A stretch of DNA of 64,000 nt, from the NCBI RefSeq assembly GCF_900110945.1, contig NZ_FOFL01000004.1, forward strand, positions 1 through 64,000, read 5' to 3'. The DNA is from Devosia sp. YR412. GTDB taxonomy: Bacteria > Pseudomonadota > Alphaproteobacteria > Rhizobiales > Devosiaceae. Below, in pieces: positions 17,749 to 27,642 of the stretch. Numbering within the stretch: position 1 is the first letter of the stretch; the number at the start of each line of letters is the position of its first letter. The translations under genes were made by a program, and so were the position numbers. The notes below the pieces were generated by a model. It ran no database searches. It was not told where the DNA came from and saw only the letters and a program-made list of their open reading frames with translations.

Positions 17749-18750
17749 TTACTGGCCGAGCGCGGCCTCGACATATTTTGTGGTCACCGCGCCGGTGTAG
17801 TCGGGTAGCGCAGCAGGGATACGGCCCTGCTCGACGAGGAATGTGGCGGTTGCCGCAATGGCCTCAGCCGTGCCGCCGCCGAGGAAGTCGGCACTGGCCT
17901 GCTGTTCAAGCGAGGGGAAGACATAGCCCTTGAGCAGCAGCGGTACATCCGCCGCCTTGGCGCCCGAGAGATCGGCGATCTTCTTGGCCTCTTCGGAGTC
18001 GGCACCCCATGCAGAGGGATCAGCCAGATAGGCGGCATAGGCATCGCCCGTCACCTTGACGAAGGCGCTGACCACATCCGGATTGGCTTCGGCGAAATCC
18101 TTACGCACGATCCAGGCGTCAAAGGTCGGCCCGCCCCATTCGGCAACATCAGCGCTATCGGCAAGCACGGTGCCACCGGTCGACTTGATCTGGGTAAGCA
18201 CTGGATCCCACACATAGGCGCCATCGATATCGCCGCGCTCCCAGGCCGCTGCAATTTCCGGCGGCCGCAGGTTAAGGATTTCCAGCGATGCCGGATCGAC
18301 GCCCCAATGCTTGAGCGCCGTAAGGAGGCTGTAATGCGCGGTCGAAACGAAGGGCGTGGCAATCTTCTTGCCGGCCAGTTCCTCAGGCTTGGTCACGCCC
18401 TTGACCGCCAGCGCCTCGGCCTCGGCAATATTGCCGACCACAAAGATCGTCTCGATCGGCAATTGCTGGCTGGCCGCTACGGTCAGCGGGCTGGAGCCGA
18501 CATAACCGATGTCGATCGAGCCCGAGGCAATCGCGGCGATCACATCGGCACCGCCCTCGAAGCGGTTCCAGGTCACGGTGGCGCCGGTGGCCGTTTCATA
18601 GGTCCCATCGGCCTGCGGCACGCGGCTCGGCTCGACGATCGGCTGCCAGCCGATGCGCAGATCGACGGCATGGGCCGCCGAGGCGCCAAAACCCGAGAAG
18701 GCAATGCCGGCCAGCGCCAGCGACAATAGACTGCGTCTTGCGATCGTCAT
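17749..18750 (-). CDS. tauA: Taurine/sulfonate ABC transporter, binding protein
   Basis: A 333-residue periplasmic protein with a signal peptide (LSLALAGIAFSGFGASAAHA/V). It matches TauA along its length: VDLRIGWQPIVEPSRVPQADGTY, ASGSIDIGYVGSSPLTVAASQ, KKIATPFVSTAHYSLLTALKHWG, RGDIDGAYVWDPVL. It collects taurine or related sulfonates. First gene of tauABC-ssuD. The divergent 493-base region up to 19243 separates it from another transporter operon and should hold both promoters; I see no gene there. Confidence 0.9.
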   Translation of the reverse strand: MTIARRSLLSLALAGIAFSGFGASAAHAVDLRIGWQPIVEPSRVPQADGTYETATGATVTWNRFEGGADVIAAIASGSIDIGYVGSSPLTVAASQQLPIETIFVVGNIAEAEALAVKGVTKPEELAGKKIATPFVSTAHYSLLTALKHWGVDPASLEILNLRPPEIAAAWERGDIDGAYVWDPVLTQIKSTGGTVLADSADVAEWGGPTFDAWIVRKDFAEANPDVVSAFVKVTGDAYAAYLADPSAWGADSEEAKKIADLSGAKAADVPLLLKGYVFPSLEQQASADFLGGGTAEAIAATATFLVEQGRIPAALPDYTGAVTTKYVEAALGQ

Positions 18751-19243
18751 TCGGTATCTCCCGCGGCGCTATTCAAGGATAGGCCGCCGCCCCCAGATGA
18801 ATGTGTCGCCGCTGCTCAGCACCGGCGTGACATCACAGTGCATTACCCTACTGACTTGATCGAGTTAGTAGCGTGCTAACCTTCTGGCACTCCGGGAAAG
18901 GCTCTTGCCGCGCATCGGCCTTCGCGGGCATTTTGTTTCAAGGCGCAAAATTTTCGCTTTTGGAGACTGACATAGGCCCATCGGGAGAAAGCTGTCCCGG
19001 ATTTGCTCGCTTTCAGCGCGACATCGCCTACCGCGTGTCCGCCCCGAAAATGCGGGATTTCCCAGAGCGTGGAATGGCTTTTCAACGCCTGCGCCTGACC
19101 GAGAAAGCCATTTCAACAAGGCGTCTGAAGACAAATTTATAGACTACCAAAGTGATGGGGTTTTCGGCCGGGACCGGATATTTCTCTTCCCAAGAGGCCG
19201 TGTATGCAATTTGCATGGCCCGCCCACCTGACAGGACTGTCTC

Positions 19244-20737
19244 ATGTCTCTCGTTTCCCGTCGCAACCTGCTGGTTGCCGCTCTCCTGGCCAGCGTCGCC
19301 GTATCCCCCGCCGCCTTCGCGCAGGGCTTCGATGCCGACGCCACCATCCGCATCGGCTCGCTCTACGAGCCGCAAAATCTCGACAACACCGCCGGAGCCG
19401 GCCAAGGCATCAACGAAGCCTTCAACGGCAATGTCTATGAAGCCCTGTTCCAGCTGACCGATGCCGGCTCTGTCGAGCCCAAGCTCTCGGCTGACTACAC
19501 GGTCAGCGAAGATGGCCTGACCTATACCTTTACCCTCGTGGATGGCGTCACCTTCCATTCCGGCGAGCCGCTGACCTCTGCCGATGTGAAGTATTCCATT
19601 GAACGCGTCACCGCCGAGACCTCCAAGAGCTCGCGCAAGAAGAGCCTCTCGACCATCACCTCCATCGAGACGCCTGACGACAAGACCGTGGTCATCACTC
19701 TGTCGGCCCGCTCGATCTCGCTGCCCTACAACCTCTCCTACGTCTGGATCGTCAACGACGCTGCCGCTGACATCACGGCGACCGAAGACGGCACCGGCCC
19801 CTACGCGCTGGAAGAATGGCGCCGCGGTTCGGCTCTTGCTCTGTCGCGTTTCGACGGCTATTGGGGCGATGCCCCCAGCAATGGCGAAGTGATCTACACC
19901 TACTTCACTGACGCCACCGCACTCAACAATGCGCTGCTGACCAATGCGGTGGATGTCATCACCTCCGTACAGAGCCCGGATTCGCTGGCCCAGTTCAGCG
20001 GCAATTCCGCCTATACCGTCACCGAAGGCGCTTCCACCACCAAGGAACTGCTGGCCTATAACGACCGCGTCGCCCCCTTCGACAACGTCAAGGTCCGCAA
20101 GGCTCTGGCCCGCGCCACCGACAAGGCCAAGCTGCTCAACTCCATCTGGGGCGACTATGGTACGCTGATCGGCTCCTTCGTGCCGCCGACCGATCCCTGG
20201 TATGTCGATCTGACCGGCGTCGACGCCTATGACGTCGAAGGCGCCAAGGCGCTGCTGGCCGAGGCCGGCTATCCCGATGGCTTCGAGTTCACCCTCGACA
20301 CCCCCGACTACGATCCGCACCCGATCGTCGCGCAGTTCCTCCAGGCCGAATATGCCAAGATCGGCGTCACGGTGAACATCAACGTCATCACCGCCAACGA
20401 ATGGTACACCAAGATCTACCAGGAGAAGAATTTCGAGGCGACGCTGCAGGAGCACGTCAACCACCGCGATATCGTCTTCTACGGCAACCCTGACTTCTAC
20501 TGGGGCTACAACAACCCCGAGGTGGTCAAGCTGGTTGCCGATGCAGAAGCTGCCGGCTCGGTCGACGAGCAGACGGCCAAGCTCAAGGAAGCCAACGAGA
20601 TCATCGCCGAGGACGCAGCCAGCAACTGGCTCTACCTCTATCCGCAGATCGTCGTCTCGGCCGCCAATGTTTCCGGATACCCGGTCAATGGCCTGAACTC
20701 GCAGTTCTTCGCTTATGACATCGAGAAGGCCGAATGA
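19244..20737 (+). CDS. Peptide/nickel-type (family 5) ABC transporter binding protein
   Basis: The 497-residue exported protein (signal peptide to QGFDA, SPAAFAQ) is an SBP_bac_5 solute receptor: IRIGSLYEPQNLDNTAGAG, TYTFTLVDGVTFHSGEPLTSADVKYSIERV, GTGPYALEEWRRGSAL, KVRKALARATDK. It would bind a peptide or other small compound for the permeases and ATPases that follow. Its place between taurine and cystine uptake genes suggests a sulfur-containing solute, such as glutathione or another thiol peptide; this is inference. Start ATG 19244; an extensive hairpin follows the stop. Confidence 0.88.
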   Translation: MSLVSRRNLLVAALLASVAVSPAAFAQGFDADATIRIGSLYEPQNLDNTAGAGQGINEAFNGNVYEALFQLTDAGSVEPKLSADYTVSEDGLTYTFTLVDGVTFHSGEPLTSADVKYSIERVTAETSKSSRKKSLSTITSIETPDDKTVVITLSARSISLPYNLSYVWIVNDAAADITATEDGTGPYALEEWRRGSALALSRFDGYWGDAPSNGEVIYTYFTDATALNNALLTNAVDVITSVQSPDSLAQFSGNSAYTVTEGASTTKELLAYNDRVAPFDNVKVRKALARATDKAKLLNSIWGDYGTLIGSFVPPTDPWYVDLTGVDAYDVEGAKALLAEAGYPDGFEFTLDTPDYDPHPIVAQFLQAEYAKIGVTVNINVITANEWYTKIYQEKNFEATLQEHVNHRDIVFYGNPDFYWGYNNPEVVKLVADAEAAGSVDEQTAKLKEANEIIAEDAASNWLYLYPQIVVSAANVSGYPVNGLNSQFFAYDIEKAE

Positions 20738-20780
20738 CGCGTATGGGCGCTCAACGCTAACAGTCTGCTAACGCATTCGG

Positions 20781-20818
20781 GGGTCGGGTGAATGGCGCAA
20801 ACGCCATTTGTCCGGCCC
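20781..20818 (+). promoter_or_regulatory. Intergenic stem-loop between binding-protein and permease genes
   Basis: A 17-bp stem (20781-20797 with 20802-20818, CAAA loop) contains four G-U pairs and no mismatch. No T-tract follows, so it is more likely an mRNA-stabilising or partial-attenuation element than a terminator. It covers the only canonical in-frame start (GTG 20788) of the next gene. Confidence 0.6.
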
Positions 20819-21834
20819 TCGCCATTGGGCTAGAGATCGCTCACGCGCCCCATGGCTTTTCGAAAGACCGTCCCATTCTCGCCTATACAATACGCCGGCT
20901 GGCCATCCTCTTCCTGTCCCTGCTGATCGCGGCCGTGGTGCTGTTCCTGTTGCTGCGCCTGCTGCCCGGTGACCCCGCCAATGCGCTCCTCGGTGTCGGG
21001 GCGACGGAACAACAGATCGCCGCCGCCCGCGCCCAGGTCGGTTCCGACCAGCCTATCTGGCTGCAGTTCCTCGGTTTTATCGGCAACCTCGCGCGCTTCG
21101 ACCTCGGCACCTCCTTTGTCAGCCGCGCCTCGGTGCTCGATGAAATCGGCAATCGTCTCTCGGTCACCCTGCCGCTGACCCTGCTCGGTTTCGCCCTGGC
21201 CCTCGTCATCGCCATCCCCCTCGGCGTCATCGCCGCCGTCCACTCGGCCCGCTGGTATGGCGCCGCCATTTCCGTCATCTCCCAGCTCGGCATCGCCATT
21301 CCCGTTTTCTGGGTCGGTATCCTGCTGGTGACGCTTTTCGCCATCAACCTCCGCCTCCTCCCCTCTGGCGGTTTCCCCCTCAAGGGTTGGGCCAATCGGG
21401 GCGAAGCCGTCACGGCTATGATCCTGCCAGTCATCACGATTTCCCTGGTCATGGCCGCCTCGCTGCTGCGCTATGTCCGCGCCGCCACGCTCGACGTTCT
21501 GGGCAGCGATTACATTCGCACCGCCCGCGCGCTCGGCGCCTCCTTCCCCGAAGCCCTGATCCGCCACGGCCTACGCAATGGTGCCGTTCCGGTGGTTTCC
21601 ATCCTCGGCATCGAACTCGCCAGCACCTTCCTCGGCGCCGTCGTCATCGAACGCGTCTTCTCCCTGCCCGGCCTCGGCTCCATGCTGCTGCTCGCCATCC
21701 AGCAGCGCGACTATCCCAATGTGCAAGGCGTGCTCTTCGTCTCGACCCTGCTGGTCCTGCTCATCGGCTTCGCCGCCGACCTGCTGCAGCGCCTCATCGA
21801 TCCCCGCCTGCGTGAGCGGGTGGCCACATCATGA
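20788..21834 (+). CDS. DppB-type ABC transporter permease (start uncertain)
   Basis: The conserved permease begins at AYTIRRLAILFLSLLIAAVV (residues about 32-51) and continues with LLRLLPGDPANALLG, ...YIRTARALGASFPEALIRHGLRNG (EAA loop) and ERVFSLPGLGSMLLLAIQQRDYP, all typical of DppB. The only canonical in-frame start is GTG 20788, which sits inside a strong stem-loop and adds about 30 unusual residues. An ATT at 20875 lies exactly where homologues begin and may be the true, rare start. An ATG at 20852 is out of frame. The gene is overlapped by the next permease (ATGA, 21831-21834). Confidence 0.82.
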   Translation: MNGANAICPALAIGLEIAHAPHGFSKDRPILAYTIRRLAILFLSLLIAAVVLFLLLRLLPGDPANALLGVGATEQQIAAARAQVGSDQPIWLQFLGFIGNLARFDLGTSFVSRASVLDEIGNRLSVTLPLTLLGFALALVIAIPLGVIAAVHSARWYGAAISVISQLGIAIPVFWVGILLVTLFAINLRLLPSGGFPLKGWANRGEAVTAMILPVITISLVMAASLLRYVRAATLDVLGSDYIRTARALGASFPEALIRHGLRNGAVPVVSILGIELASTFLGAVVIERVFSLPGLGSMLLLAIQQRDYPNVQGVLFVSTLLVLLIGFAADLLQRLIDPRLRERVATS

Positions 21835-22682
21835 CAACCGTGGACCAGATCGCCCCGCCCAAACGCCGTCGCTTCGTCTCCCTGACCCTCTGGGTTGGCC
21901 TGGCCTTGGTGACGCTCCACATCATCACCGGCCTGCTGACGCTGGTCTGGACGCCCTATGATCCCGCCGGCATGACCGGTGGCCGACTGGAGGCACCATC
22001 CCTCCTTCACTGGGCTGGCACCGACCGCCTCGGCCGCGATTTCCTCACCCAGATCATGATCGGCTCGCGCATCGCTCTGATCGTCGGCACCGGCGCCGTC
22101 GCCATTGGCGCCGTGATCGGCGTCACGCTCGGCCTGCTCGCCGCCTTTGCCAGCAAGCTGCTCGACGATGCCCTTGCCGCAACCCTCGACATCCTGATCG
22201 CCTTCCCGACGCTTCTTATTGCCATGCTGGTGGTCGCGGCCGCCGATACTGCCAACCTCGGCTCGGCCATCTTTGCCCTCGGCATTGCTCTATCGGCCAT
22301 CGTCGCGCGGCTGACCCGCATCCTGACCAAGCGCGTGCTGCTGATGGACTATATCACCGCCGCCCGCACCTCCGGCACCTCATGGCTCGGCGTGGTCTTC
22401 CGCCACATCCTGCCCAATATCTGGCCGACGCTGTCGGTCAGCTTCGCCTTGCAGTTCGGCCTTGCCGTCATTGCCGAAGCCTCGCTCTCCTATCTCGGCC
22501 TCGGCGCGCCGCCGCCCAACGCCTCCTGGGGCCGCCTGCTGCAGGAAGCCCAGGGCACGGTCTATACCGCCCCCATCGGCGCCATCGCCCCCGGCCTTGC
22601 CCTGGTCTCGCTGGTCATCGGCATCAACCTCCTCGCCGACGGCCTCCGCGATACGATCGATCCCACTAGGCGCGCCCGATGA
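21831..22682 (+). CDS. DppC-type ABC transporter permease
   Basis: A 283-residue permease with a short cytoplasmic start, a first helix (LWVGLALVTLHIITGLLTLVW), then HWAGTDRLGRDFLTQIMIGSRIALIVG, the standard DppC block. The EAA loop is YITAARTSGTSWLGVVFRHILPNIWP, followed by LSYLGLGAPPPNASWGRLLQEAQ. It pairs with the preceding permease to form the channel. It overlaps neighbours on both sides by four bases (ATGA), showing tight coupling. Confidence 0.9.
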   Translation: MTTVDQIAPPKRRRFVSLTLWVGLALVTLHIITGLLTLVWTPYDPAGMTGGRLEAPSLLHWAGTDRLGRDFLTQIMIGSRIALIVGTGAVAIGAVIGVTLGLLAAFASKLLDDALAATLDILIAFPTLLIAMLVVAAADTANLGSAIFALGIALSAIVARLTRILTKRVLLMDYITAARTSGTSWLGVVFRHILPNIWPTLSVSFALQFGLAVIAEASLSYLGLGAPPPNASWGRLLQEAQGTVYTAPIGAIAPGLALVSLVIGINLLADGLRDTIDPTRRAR

Positions 22683-23484
22683 GTGCTGTTCTCGATATCC
22701 GCCAGCTCTCGCTGCATACCGAAGCCACCCGCCTGCTCTCCGGCGTCGACCTCACCATCACCCTAGGCGAACGTGTCGGCCTGATCGGCGAATCCGGCTC
22801 TGGCAAGTCCCTTACCGCCATGGCCGCCACCGGCCTGCTCCCGGCAAATATCCGCGCCTCGGGCAACATCACCCTGGCTGGCCAGCCGGTGATTGGCGCC
22901 TCCGAACACCAGCTCAATCAGCTGCGCGGCACCGCTGTCGCCGTGGTGTTCCAGGAACCGCTGACCGCCCTCGACCCGCTGATGCGCATCGGCAAGCAGA
23001 TCGCCGAACCCCTGCGCCGCCGCGCCGCCCGCGACGGCCAGCGCCTCACCGGCACGGCGCTCGATGCCGCCATCTTCGCCCTGATGGCCGATGTCGCCCT
23101 GCCCGATCCCCAGCGCATCTCCCGCGCCTATCCGCATGAGATCTCCGGCGGCCAGCGCCAGCGCGTCGCCATCGCCATGGCGCTCGCCTGCCGTCCGGCC
23201 CTGCTGATCGCCGACGAGCCAACCACGGCTCTCGACGTCACCACGCAGGCCGAAATCCTCCGCCTGCTCGACCGCTTGGTCCGCGAGCGCAACATGGCTT
23301 TGCTATTCATCAGCCACGACCTGCCCGTCGTTGCCGGCATTGTCGATCGCGTCGTGGTGCTGCGCCAGGGCGAAGTGGTCGAAACCGGCCCGGTCCGTGA
23401 CGTCTTCGCCCAGCCGCAGCATGCCTATACCCAATCGCTGGTCGCTGCCGCGCACGCCTTCGATGCAGCTCTGGGAGACGCCCC

Positions 23485-23488
<4 letters not shown>
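22679..23488 (+). CDS. DppD-type ABC transporter ATP-binding protein
   Basis: A 269-residue ATPase: Walker A GESGSGKSLTAMAATGLLP, Q-loop VVFQEPLTALDPLMRIGKQI, signature ISGGQRQRVAIAMALACRP, Walker B LLIADEPTTALDVTTQ, H-loop LLFISHDLPVVAG. The sequence ends soon after PVRDVFAQPQHAYTQSLVAA, so it has the oligopeptide-type tail but not the longer Cys-rich extension seen in DppD/OppD. It works with the ATPase encoded next. Confidence 0.9.
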
Positions 23489-24231
<743 letters not shown>

Positions 24232-24242
24232 AGGAGCCCATC

Positions 24243-25040
24243 ATGGCCGCACCCACCGATTATCTCGCCCAGCTCGACGCCTGGAACGTCAAGCGCCTCG
24301 CCGACCTCAAGGGTCCCAATGGCTGGCTCAACATCATCGGCCGCTTCTGGCTCGAAACCGGCACAGTCACCTTTGGCAGCGCCGCCGACAATGACCTCGT
24401 CCTCTCGTCCGGCCCGGCCCATGCCGGCTCCATCACCCAGGACGACAATGGCACCGTCACCTTCACGCCCGTCAACGGCGTGCCGCAGGTGCTGGCCCTC
24501 GCCAAATACAATCCGCCGCGTTTCACCGTCGAAAACCTGCTCTGCGAAGTCACCACGCTCAACGGCGAAAACGCCCTGCGCATCCGCGACACCGCCTCTG
24601 CAGCACCCGCCGCGCTGACCGGTATCGACGCCTTCCCGGCCGATCCGAAATGGCGCATCGAGGCCGAATGGGTGTCGCTGGAAACGCCCAAGGGTATGAC
24701 AGTGGACACCAGCAAGTCCATTCCCACCGACGTTGAAGCCACCCACAAGGCGGTGTTCGCCATCGACGGGCAGCGCTACGAACTCTTCGCCACGCATGGC
24801 ACGGCGACATCGCCGCAATTCGTCATCCGCGACCTGACCTCGCGCGACTCGACCTATCCGGCCTCGCGTTTCGTCTTCGGCGAAGACGTCACCGACACCA
24901 CCATCACGCTCGATTTCAACAAGGCGATCAACCCGCCCTGCGCCTTCACTGAACACGCCGTCTGCCCGTTGCCCCCGGCCGAAAACGTGCTGCCGATCCG
25001 CATCGAAGCCGGCGAAAAGCGCCTGCCCGACAGCCACTGA
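24243..25040 (+). CDS. DUF1684 family protein
   Basis: The 265-residue protein has an N-terminal segment LDAWNVKRLADLKGPNGWLNIIGRFWLETG and a FHA-like beta stretch. Its C-terminal block is DFNKAINPPCAFTEHAVCPLPPAENVLPIRIEAGEK, with the CxF...CPLPP signature of DUF1684. No signal peptide is seen. ATG 24243 has AAGGAG just upstream, and the gene follows the ATPase by 11 bases, so it is probably in the transporter operon. The two Cys and His in the signature suggest metal or thiol chemistry. No activity is established. Confidence 0.85.
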   Translation: MAAPTDYLAQLDAWNVKRLADLKGPNGWLNIIGRFWLETGTVTFGSAADNDLVLSSGPAHAGSITQDDNGTVTFTPVNGVPQVLALAKYNPPRFTVENLLCEVTTLNGENALRIRDTASAAPAALTGIDAFPADPKWRIEAEWVSLETPKGMTVDTSKSIPTDVEATHKAVFAIDGQRYELFATHGTATSPQFVIRDLTSRDSTYPASRFVFGEDVTDTTITLDFNKAINPPCAFTEHAVCPLPPAENVLPIRIEAGEKRLPDSH

Positions 25041-25228
25041 GACCAAATAGGCCTTCGGCGCCGGAATCCACCGCCCAAGGTCATGCTTCTGCAGGCGTCA
25101 CCGGCGCAATGCAGCGCTACGAAAGTCTATGATTGCAGCATCCGCATATCGGCCGCCAGCGCCCCAGGAAAACATCCATCCAACCCGTTGAAACCTTGCT
25201 CGCGGACGTGCAATTTGCCCGCCAATAA

Positions 25229-25253
25229 GGCCGGATTGCGAGTGAAACCGGCC
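25229..25253 (+). promoter_or_regulatory. Hairpin immediately before the cystine-binding gene RBS
   Basis: GGCCGG (25229-25234) pairs with CCGGCC (25248-25253) a few bases before the AAGGAG ribosome-binding site (25257-25262). It could protect the 5' end or modulate translation. I could not match the 228-base leader (25041-25268) to a known riboswitch. Confidence 0.35.
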
Positions 25254-25268
25254 ACCAAGGAGACAAGC

Positions 25269-26036
25269 ATGAAATTTTCCAAATGGCTTCTGGCAGCCGG
25301 CATTCTGGCCGTCGCAACGCCAGCCTTCGCCCAGTCTGCGCTTGAGACCATCAAGTCGGCCGGCGCCTTGCGCATCGGCACCGAAGGCACCTACGCCCCC
25401 TTCACCTTCCATGACGCCAGCGGCGAACTGGTCGGCTTCGACGTTGAAATCGGCCGCGCTGTCGCCAAGCAACTCGGCGTCGAGGCAGAATTCGTCGAAG
25501 GCCCTTGGGATGGTCTGATCGCCGGTATCGACGCCAATCGCTATGATGTCGTCATCAACCAGGTCGGCATCAATGCCGATCGCCAGGCCAAATACGACTT
25601 CTCCGAACCCTATATCGCCTCCAAGGCCGCCCTCGTGGTGCGTGGCGACAATACCGAAATTACCAGCTTCGAAAGCCTCTCCGGCAAGAAGTCGGCCCAG
25701 ACCCTGACCAGCAATTTCGGCAAGCTGGCCCAGGAATATGGCGCAGAACTCGTCGCCACCGAAGGCTTTGACCAGTCGGTCGCTTTGGTGCTGCAGGGCC
25801 GCGCCGATGCCACCATCAATGACAGCCTGAGCTTTTTCGACTTCAAGACCCAGCAGCCCGACGCCGACGTCAAGGTCGTCGCCACGGCCGCTGACGCCGA
25901 TTTCTCCGGCGTCCTGCTGGCCAAGGGCAAGCCGGAACTGCTCGCTGCCATCAACGAAGCGCTGGCCGCTATCAAAGCCGACGGCACCTATGCCGAGATT
26001 TCCCAGAAGTATTTTGGCGAAGACGTCTCCCAGTAG
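25269..26036 (+). CDS. tcyA: Cystine-type (family 3) ABC transporter binding protein
   Basis: The 255-residue exported protein (signal peptide KWLLAAGILAVATPAFAQ) carries GALRIGTEGTYAPFTFHD, LVGFDVEIGRAVAKQLGV, EFVEGPWDGLIAGIDANRYDVVINQVGI and KYDFSEPYIASKAALVV. These are hallmarks of the FliY/TcyA/TcyJ cystine receptors. It probably captures cystine or a related disulfide amino acid. ATG 25269 has a strong AAGGAG. A terminator-like hairpin follows the gene, which should make this product more abundant than the membrane components. Confidence 0.85.
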   Translation: MKFSKWLLAAGILAVATPAFAQSALETIKSAGALRIGTEGTYAPFTFHDASGELVGFDVEIGRAVAKQLGVEAEFVEGPWDGLIAGIDANRYDVVINQVGINADRQAKYDFSEPYIASKAALVVRGDNTEITSFESLSGKKSAQTLTSNFGKLAQEYGAELVATEGFDQSVALVLQGRADATINDSLSFFDFKTQQPDADVKVVATAADADFSGVLLAKGKPELLAAINEALAAIKADGTYAEISQKYFGEDVSQ

Positions 26037-26057
26037 CGCCTGAGCCACCAAGCCTTT

Positions 26058-26098
26058 AGAAGGATCGGGCGACCAGGTCGTCCGGTCCTTCTTCTTTT
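26058..26098 (+). terminator. Attenuator/terminator between tcyA and tcyB
   Basis: A 16-bp stem (26058-26073 with 26077-26092, CAG loop; two G-U pairs, no mismatch) is followed by TCTTTTGA. It lies between the binding-protein gene and the permease gene, and probably lets only part of transcription continue. Confidence 0.75.
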
Positions 26099-26115
26099 GA
26101 ACTGATGGAAACGCA

Positions 26116-26796
26116 ATGCCGCCCTGGCTTTCCCTGATGATCGAGTCGCTGCCCTCCCTGCTCTGGGCCTGCCTGCTCTTCACGGTTCCGCTGACCCTGC
26201 TCTCCTTTGCCCTGGGCCTCGCCGTCGGTTTCGTCGCCGCCATCACCCGGCTGTTCGCGCCAAAGCCCCTGGCGATGGTGGTCCGCTTCTACGTCTGGAT
26301 CATTCGTGGCACGCCGCTCCTGGTGCAGCTCTTCCTGATCTTTTACGGCCTGCCCAGCGTCGGCATCGTGCTCGATGCCTTCCCGGCCGCGCTGATCGGC
26401 TTCACCCTCAATGTCGGCGCCTATACTTCGGAAATCATCCGCGCCGTGCTACTCTCGGTCCCCAAGGGCCAGTGGGAAGCCGCCTATTCCATCGGCATGA
26501 CCTGGAGCCAGGCGCTGCGCCGCACCATCCTGCCGCAGGCCACCCGCATCGCCGTGCCGCCGCTGTCCAATACCTTCATCTCTTTGGTCAAGGACACGTC
26601 CCTGGCAGCCGCCATCACCGTCCCCGAATTGTTCCGCGCCGGCCAGCGCATCGTCGCTACCAGTTACGAACCTCTGATCCTTTATGTCGAGGTCGCGCTG
26701 ATCTATCTGGTGGTCAGCTCGGTGCTGTCCAGCCTGCAGGCCCGCGTCGAAAAGCGCTTCTCACGCTATGGTGGTTACATGGAGGCTGCATCGTGA
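26116..26796 (+). CDS. tcyB: Cystine-type ABC transporter permease
   Basis: A 226-residue HisM/TcyB-type permease. Landmarks are TVPLTLLSFALGLAVGFVAAITR, FYVWIIRGTPLLVQLFLIFYGLP, the YTSEIIRAVLLSVPKGQWEAAYSIGMTW EAA region, and LSNTFISLVKDTSLAAAITVPELFR. It dimerises in the inner membrane as part of the amino-acid importer. Its stop overlaps the next gene's GTG start (GTGA, 26793-26796). Confidence 0.88.
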   Translation: MPPWLSLMIESLPSLLWACLLFTVPLTLLSFALGLAVGFVAAITRLFAPKPLAMVVRFYVWIIRGTPLLVQLFLIFYGLPSVGIVLDAFPAALIGFTLNVGAYTSEIIRAVLLSVPKGQWEAAYSIGMTWSQALRRTILPQATRIAVPPLSNTFISLVKDTSLAAAITVPELFRAGQRIVATSYEPLILYVEVALIYLVVSSVLSSLQARVEKRFSRYGGYMEAAS

Positions 26797-27536
26797 TCGC
26801 CGTCGACAACATCCACAAAAGCTTCAACGGCACCGAAGTGCTCAAGGGCGTCAGCCTGACCGTCCCCGAAGGCAGCGTCACCGCCCTGATCGGCCCCTCC
26901 GGCAGCGGCAAGAGCACGCTACTGCGCTGCGTCAACCTGCTGGAAACCCCACAATCCGGCCAGGTCCGCATCGACGATGCTGTCGTCACCTTCGAGCCGG
27001 GCCGCAAGGTCGATCGCGCCCATGTGCTGGCACTGCGTCGCAAGACCGGCATGGTGTTCCAGAATTTCCAGCTCTTCCCGCATCTGACGGCGCTGGAAAA
27101 TGTCATGGAAGGCCTGCTCACCGTGCTCAAATGGTCGCGCGAGGATGCCCGCCAGCGTGCCATGGCGCTGCTCGACAAGGTCGGCATGATCGCCAAGGCC
27201 GATGCCTGGCCGGCCAATCTCTCCGGCGGCCAGCAGCAGCGCGTCGCCATCGCCCGGGCACTGGCGCCGTCGCCAAAAGTCCTGCTCTGCGACGAACCCA
27301 CCTCGGCTCTCGACCCACAGCTTGCCGCCGAAGTCGTCGAAGTGCTGGCCCAGCTGGCGCGCGAAGGCACCACCATGCTGATGGCGACGCATGACCTGCG
27401 CCTGGCCTCCACCATTGCCGGCAATGTGCTGTTTCTTGACGGCGGCGACATCGTCGAAACCGGCCCCTCTGCACAGGTCTTCGGCAAGCCCGTCGATCCG
27501 CGCACGCAGCGCTTCGTCTCGTCACTGACCGGCTGA
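26793..27536 (+). CDS. tcyC: Cystine-type ABC transporter ATP-binding protein
   Basis: A 247-residue polar amino-acid ATPase: Walker A GPSGSGKSTLLRCVNLLE, Q-loop MVFQNFQLFPHLTALENV, signature LSGGQQQRVAIARALAPSP, Walker B VLLCDEPTSALDPQL, H-loop MLMATHDLRLAST. The GTG at 26793 gives the standard MIAVDNIHKSFNG start, has GGAGG upstream and overlaps the permease stop. Longer readings are just the permease gene in another frame. Confidence 0.9.
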   Translation: MIAVDNIHKSFNGTEVLKGVSLTVPEGSVTALIGPSGSGKSTLLRCVNLLETPQSGQVRIDDAVVTFEPGRKVDRAHVLALRRKTGMVFQNFQLFPHLTALENVMEGLLTVLKWSREDARQRAMALLDKVGMIAKADAWPANLSGGQQQRVAIARALAPSPKVLLCDEPTSALDPQLAAEVVEVLAQLAREGTTMLMATHDLRLASTIAGNVLFLDGGDIVETGPSAQVFGKPVDPRTQRFVSSLTG

Positions 27537-27642
27537 CCAGCCGCGGTAGCCACTCTCACAATTGAGGAAATCGTCCCGTGCCGGGTGTGCCGCCCGGCCC
27601 GGGGCGACTATGGTCGCGTCAGCCGAACCGAAAAGTAGATTC

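Noticed and set aside
18865..19142. Two overlapping 89-codon frames on opposite strands between tauA and the peptide-type operon
   Set aside because: Neither has a ribosome-binding site, domain or plausible composition; the stretch is best seen as a promoter region.
19082..20464. 460-codon minus-strand frame opposite the peptide-type binding-protein gene
   Set aside because: It has no recognisable domain and reflects GC-skewed third positions of a clear SBP gene.
25041..25268. SAM-type riboswitch before the cystine-transport gene
   Set aside because: A leader hairpin exists, but I could not find the conserved core of SAM-I or SAM-II motifs by eye; a covariance-model search would decide.
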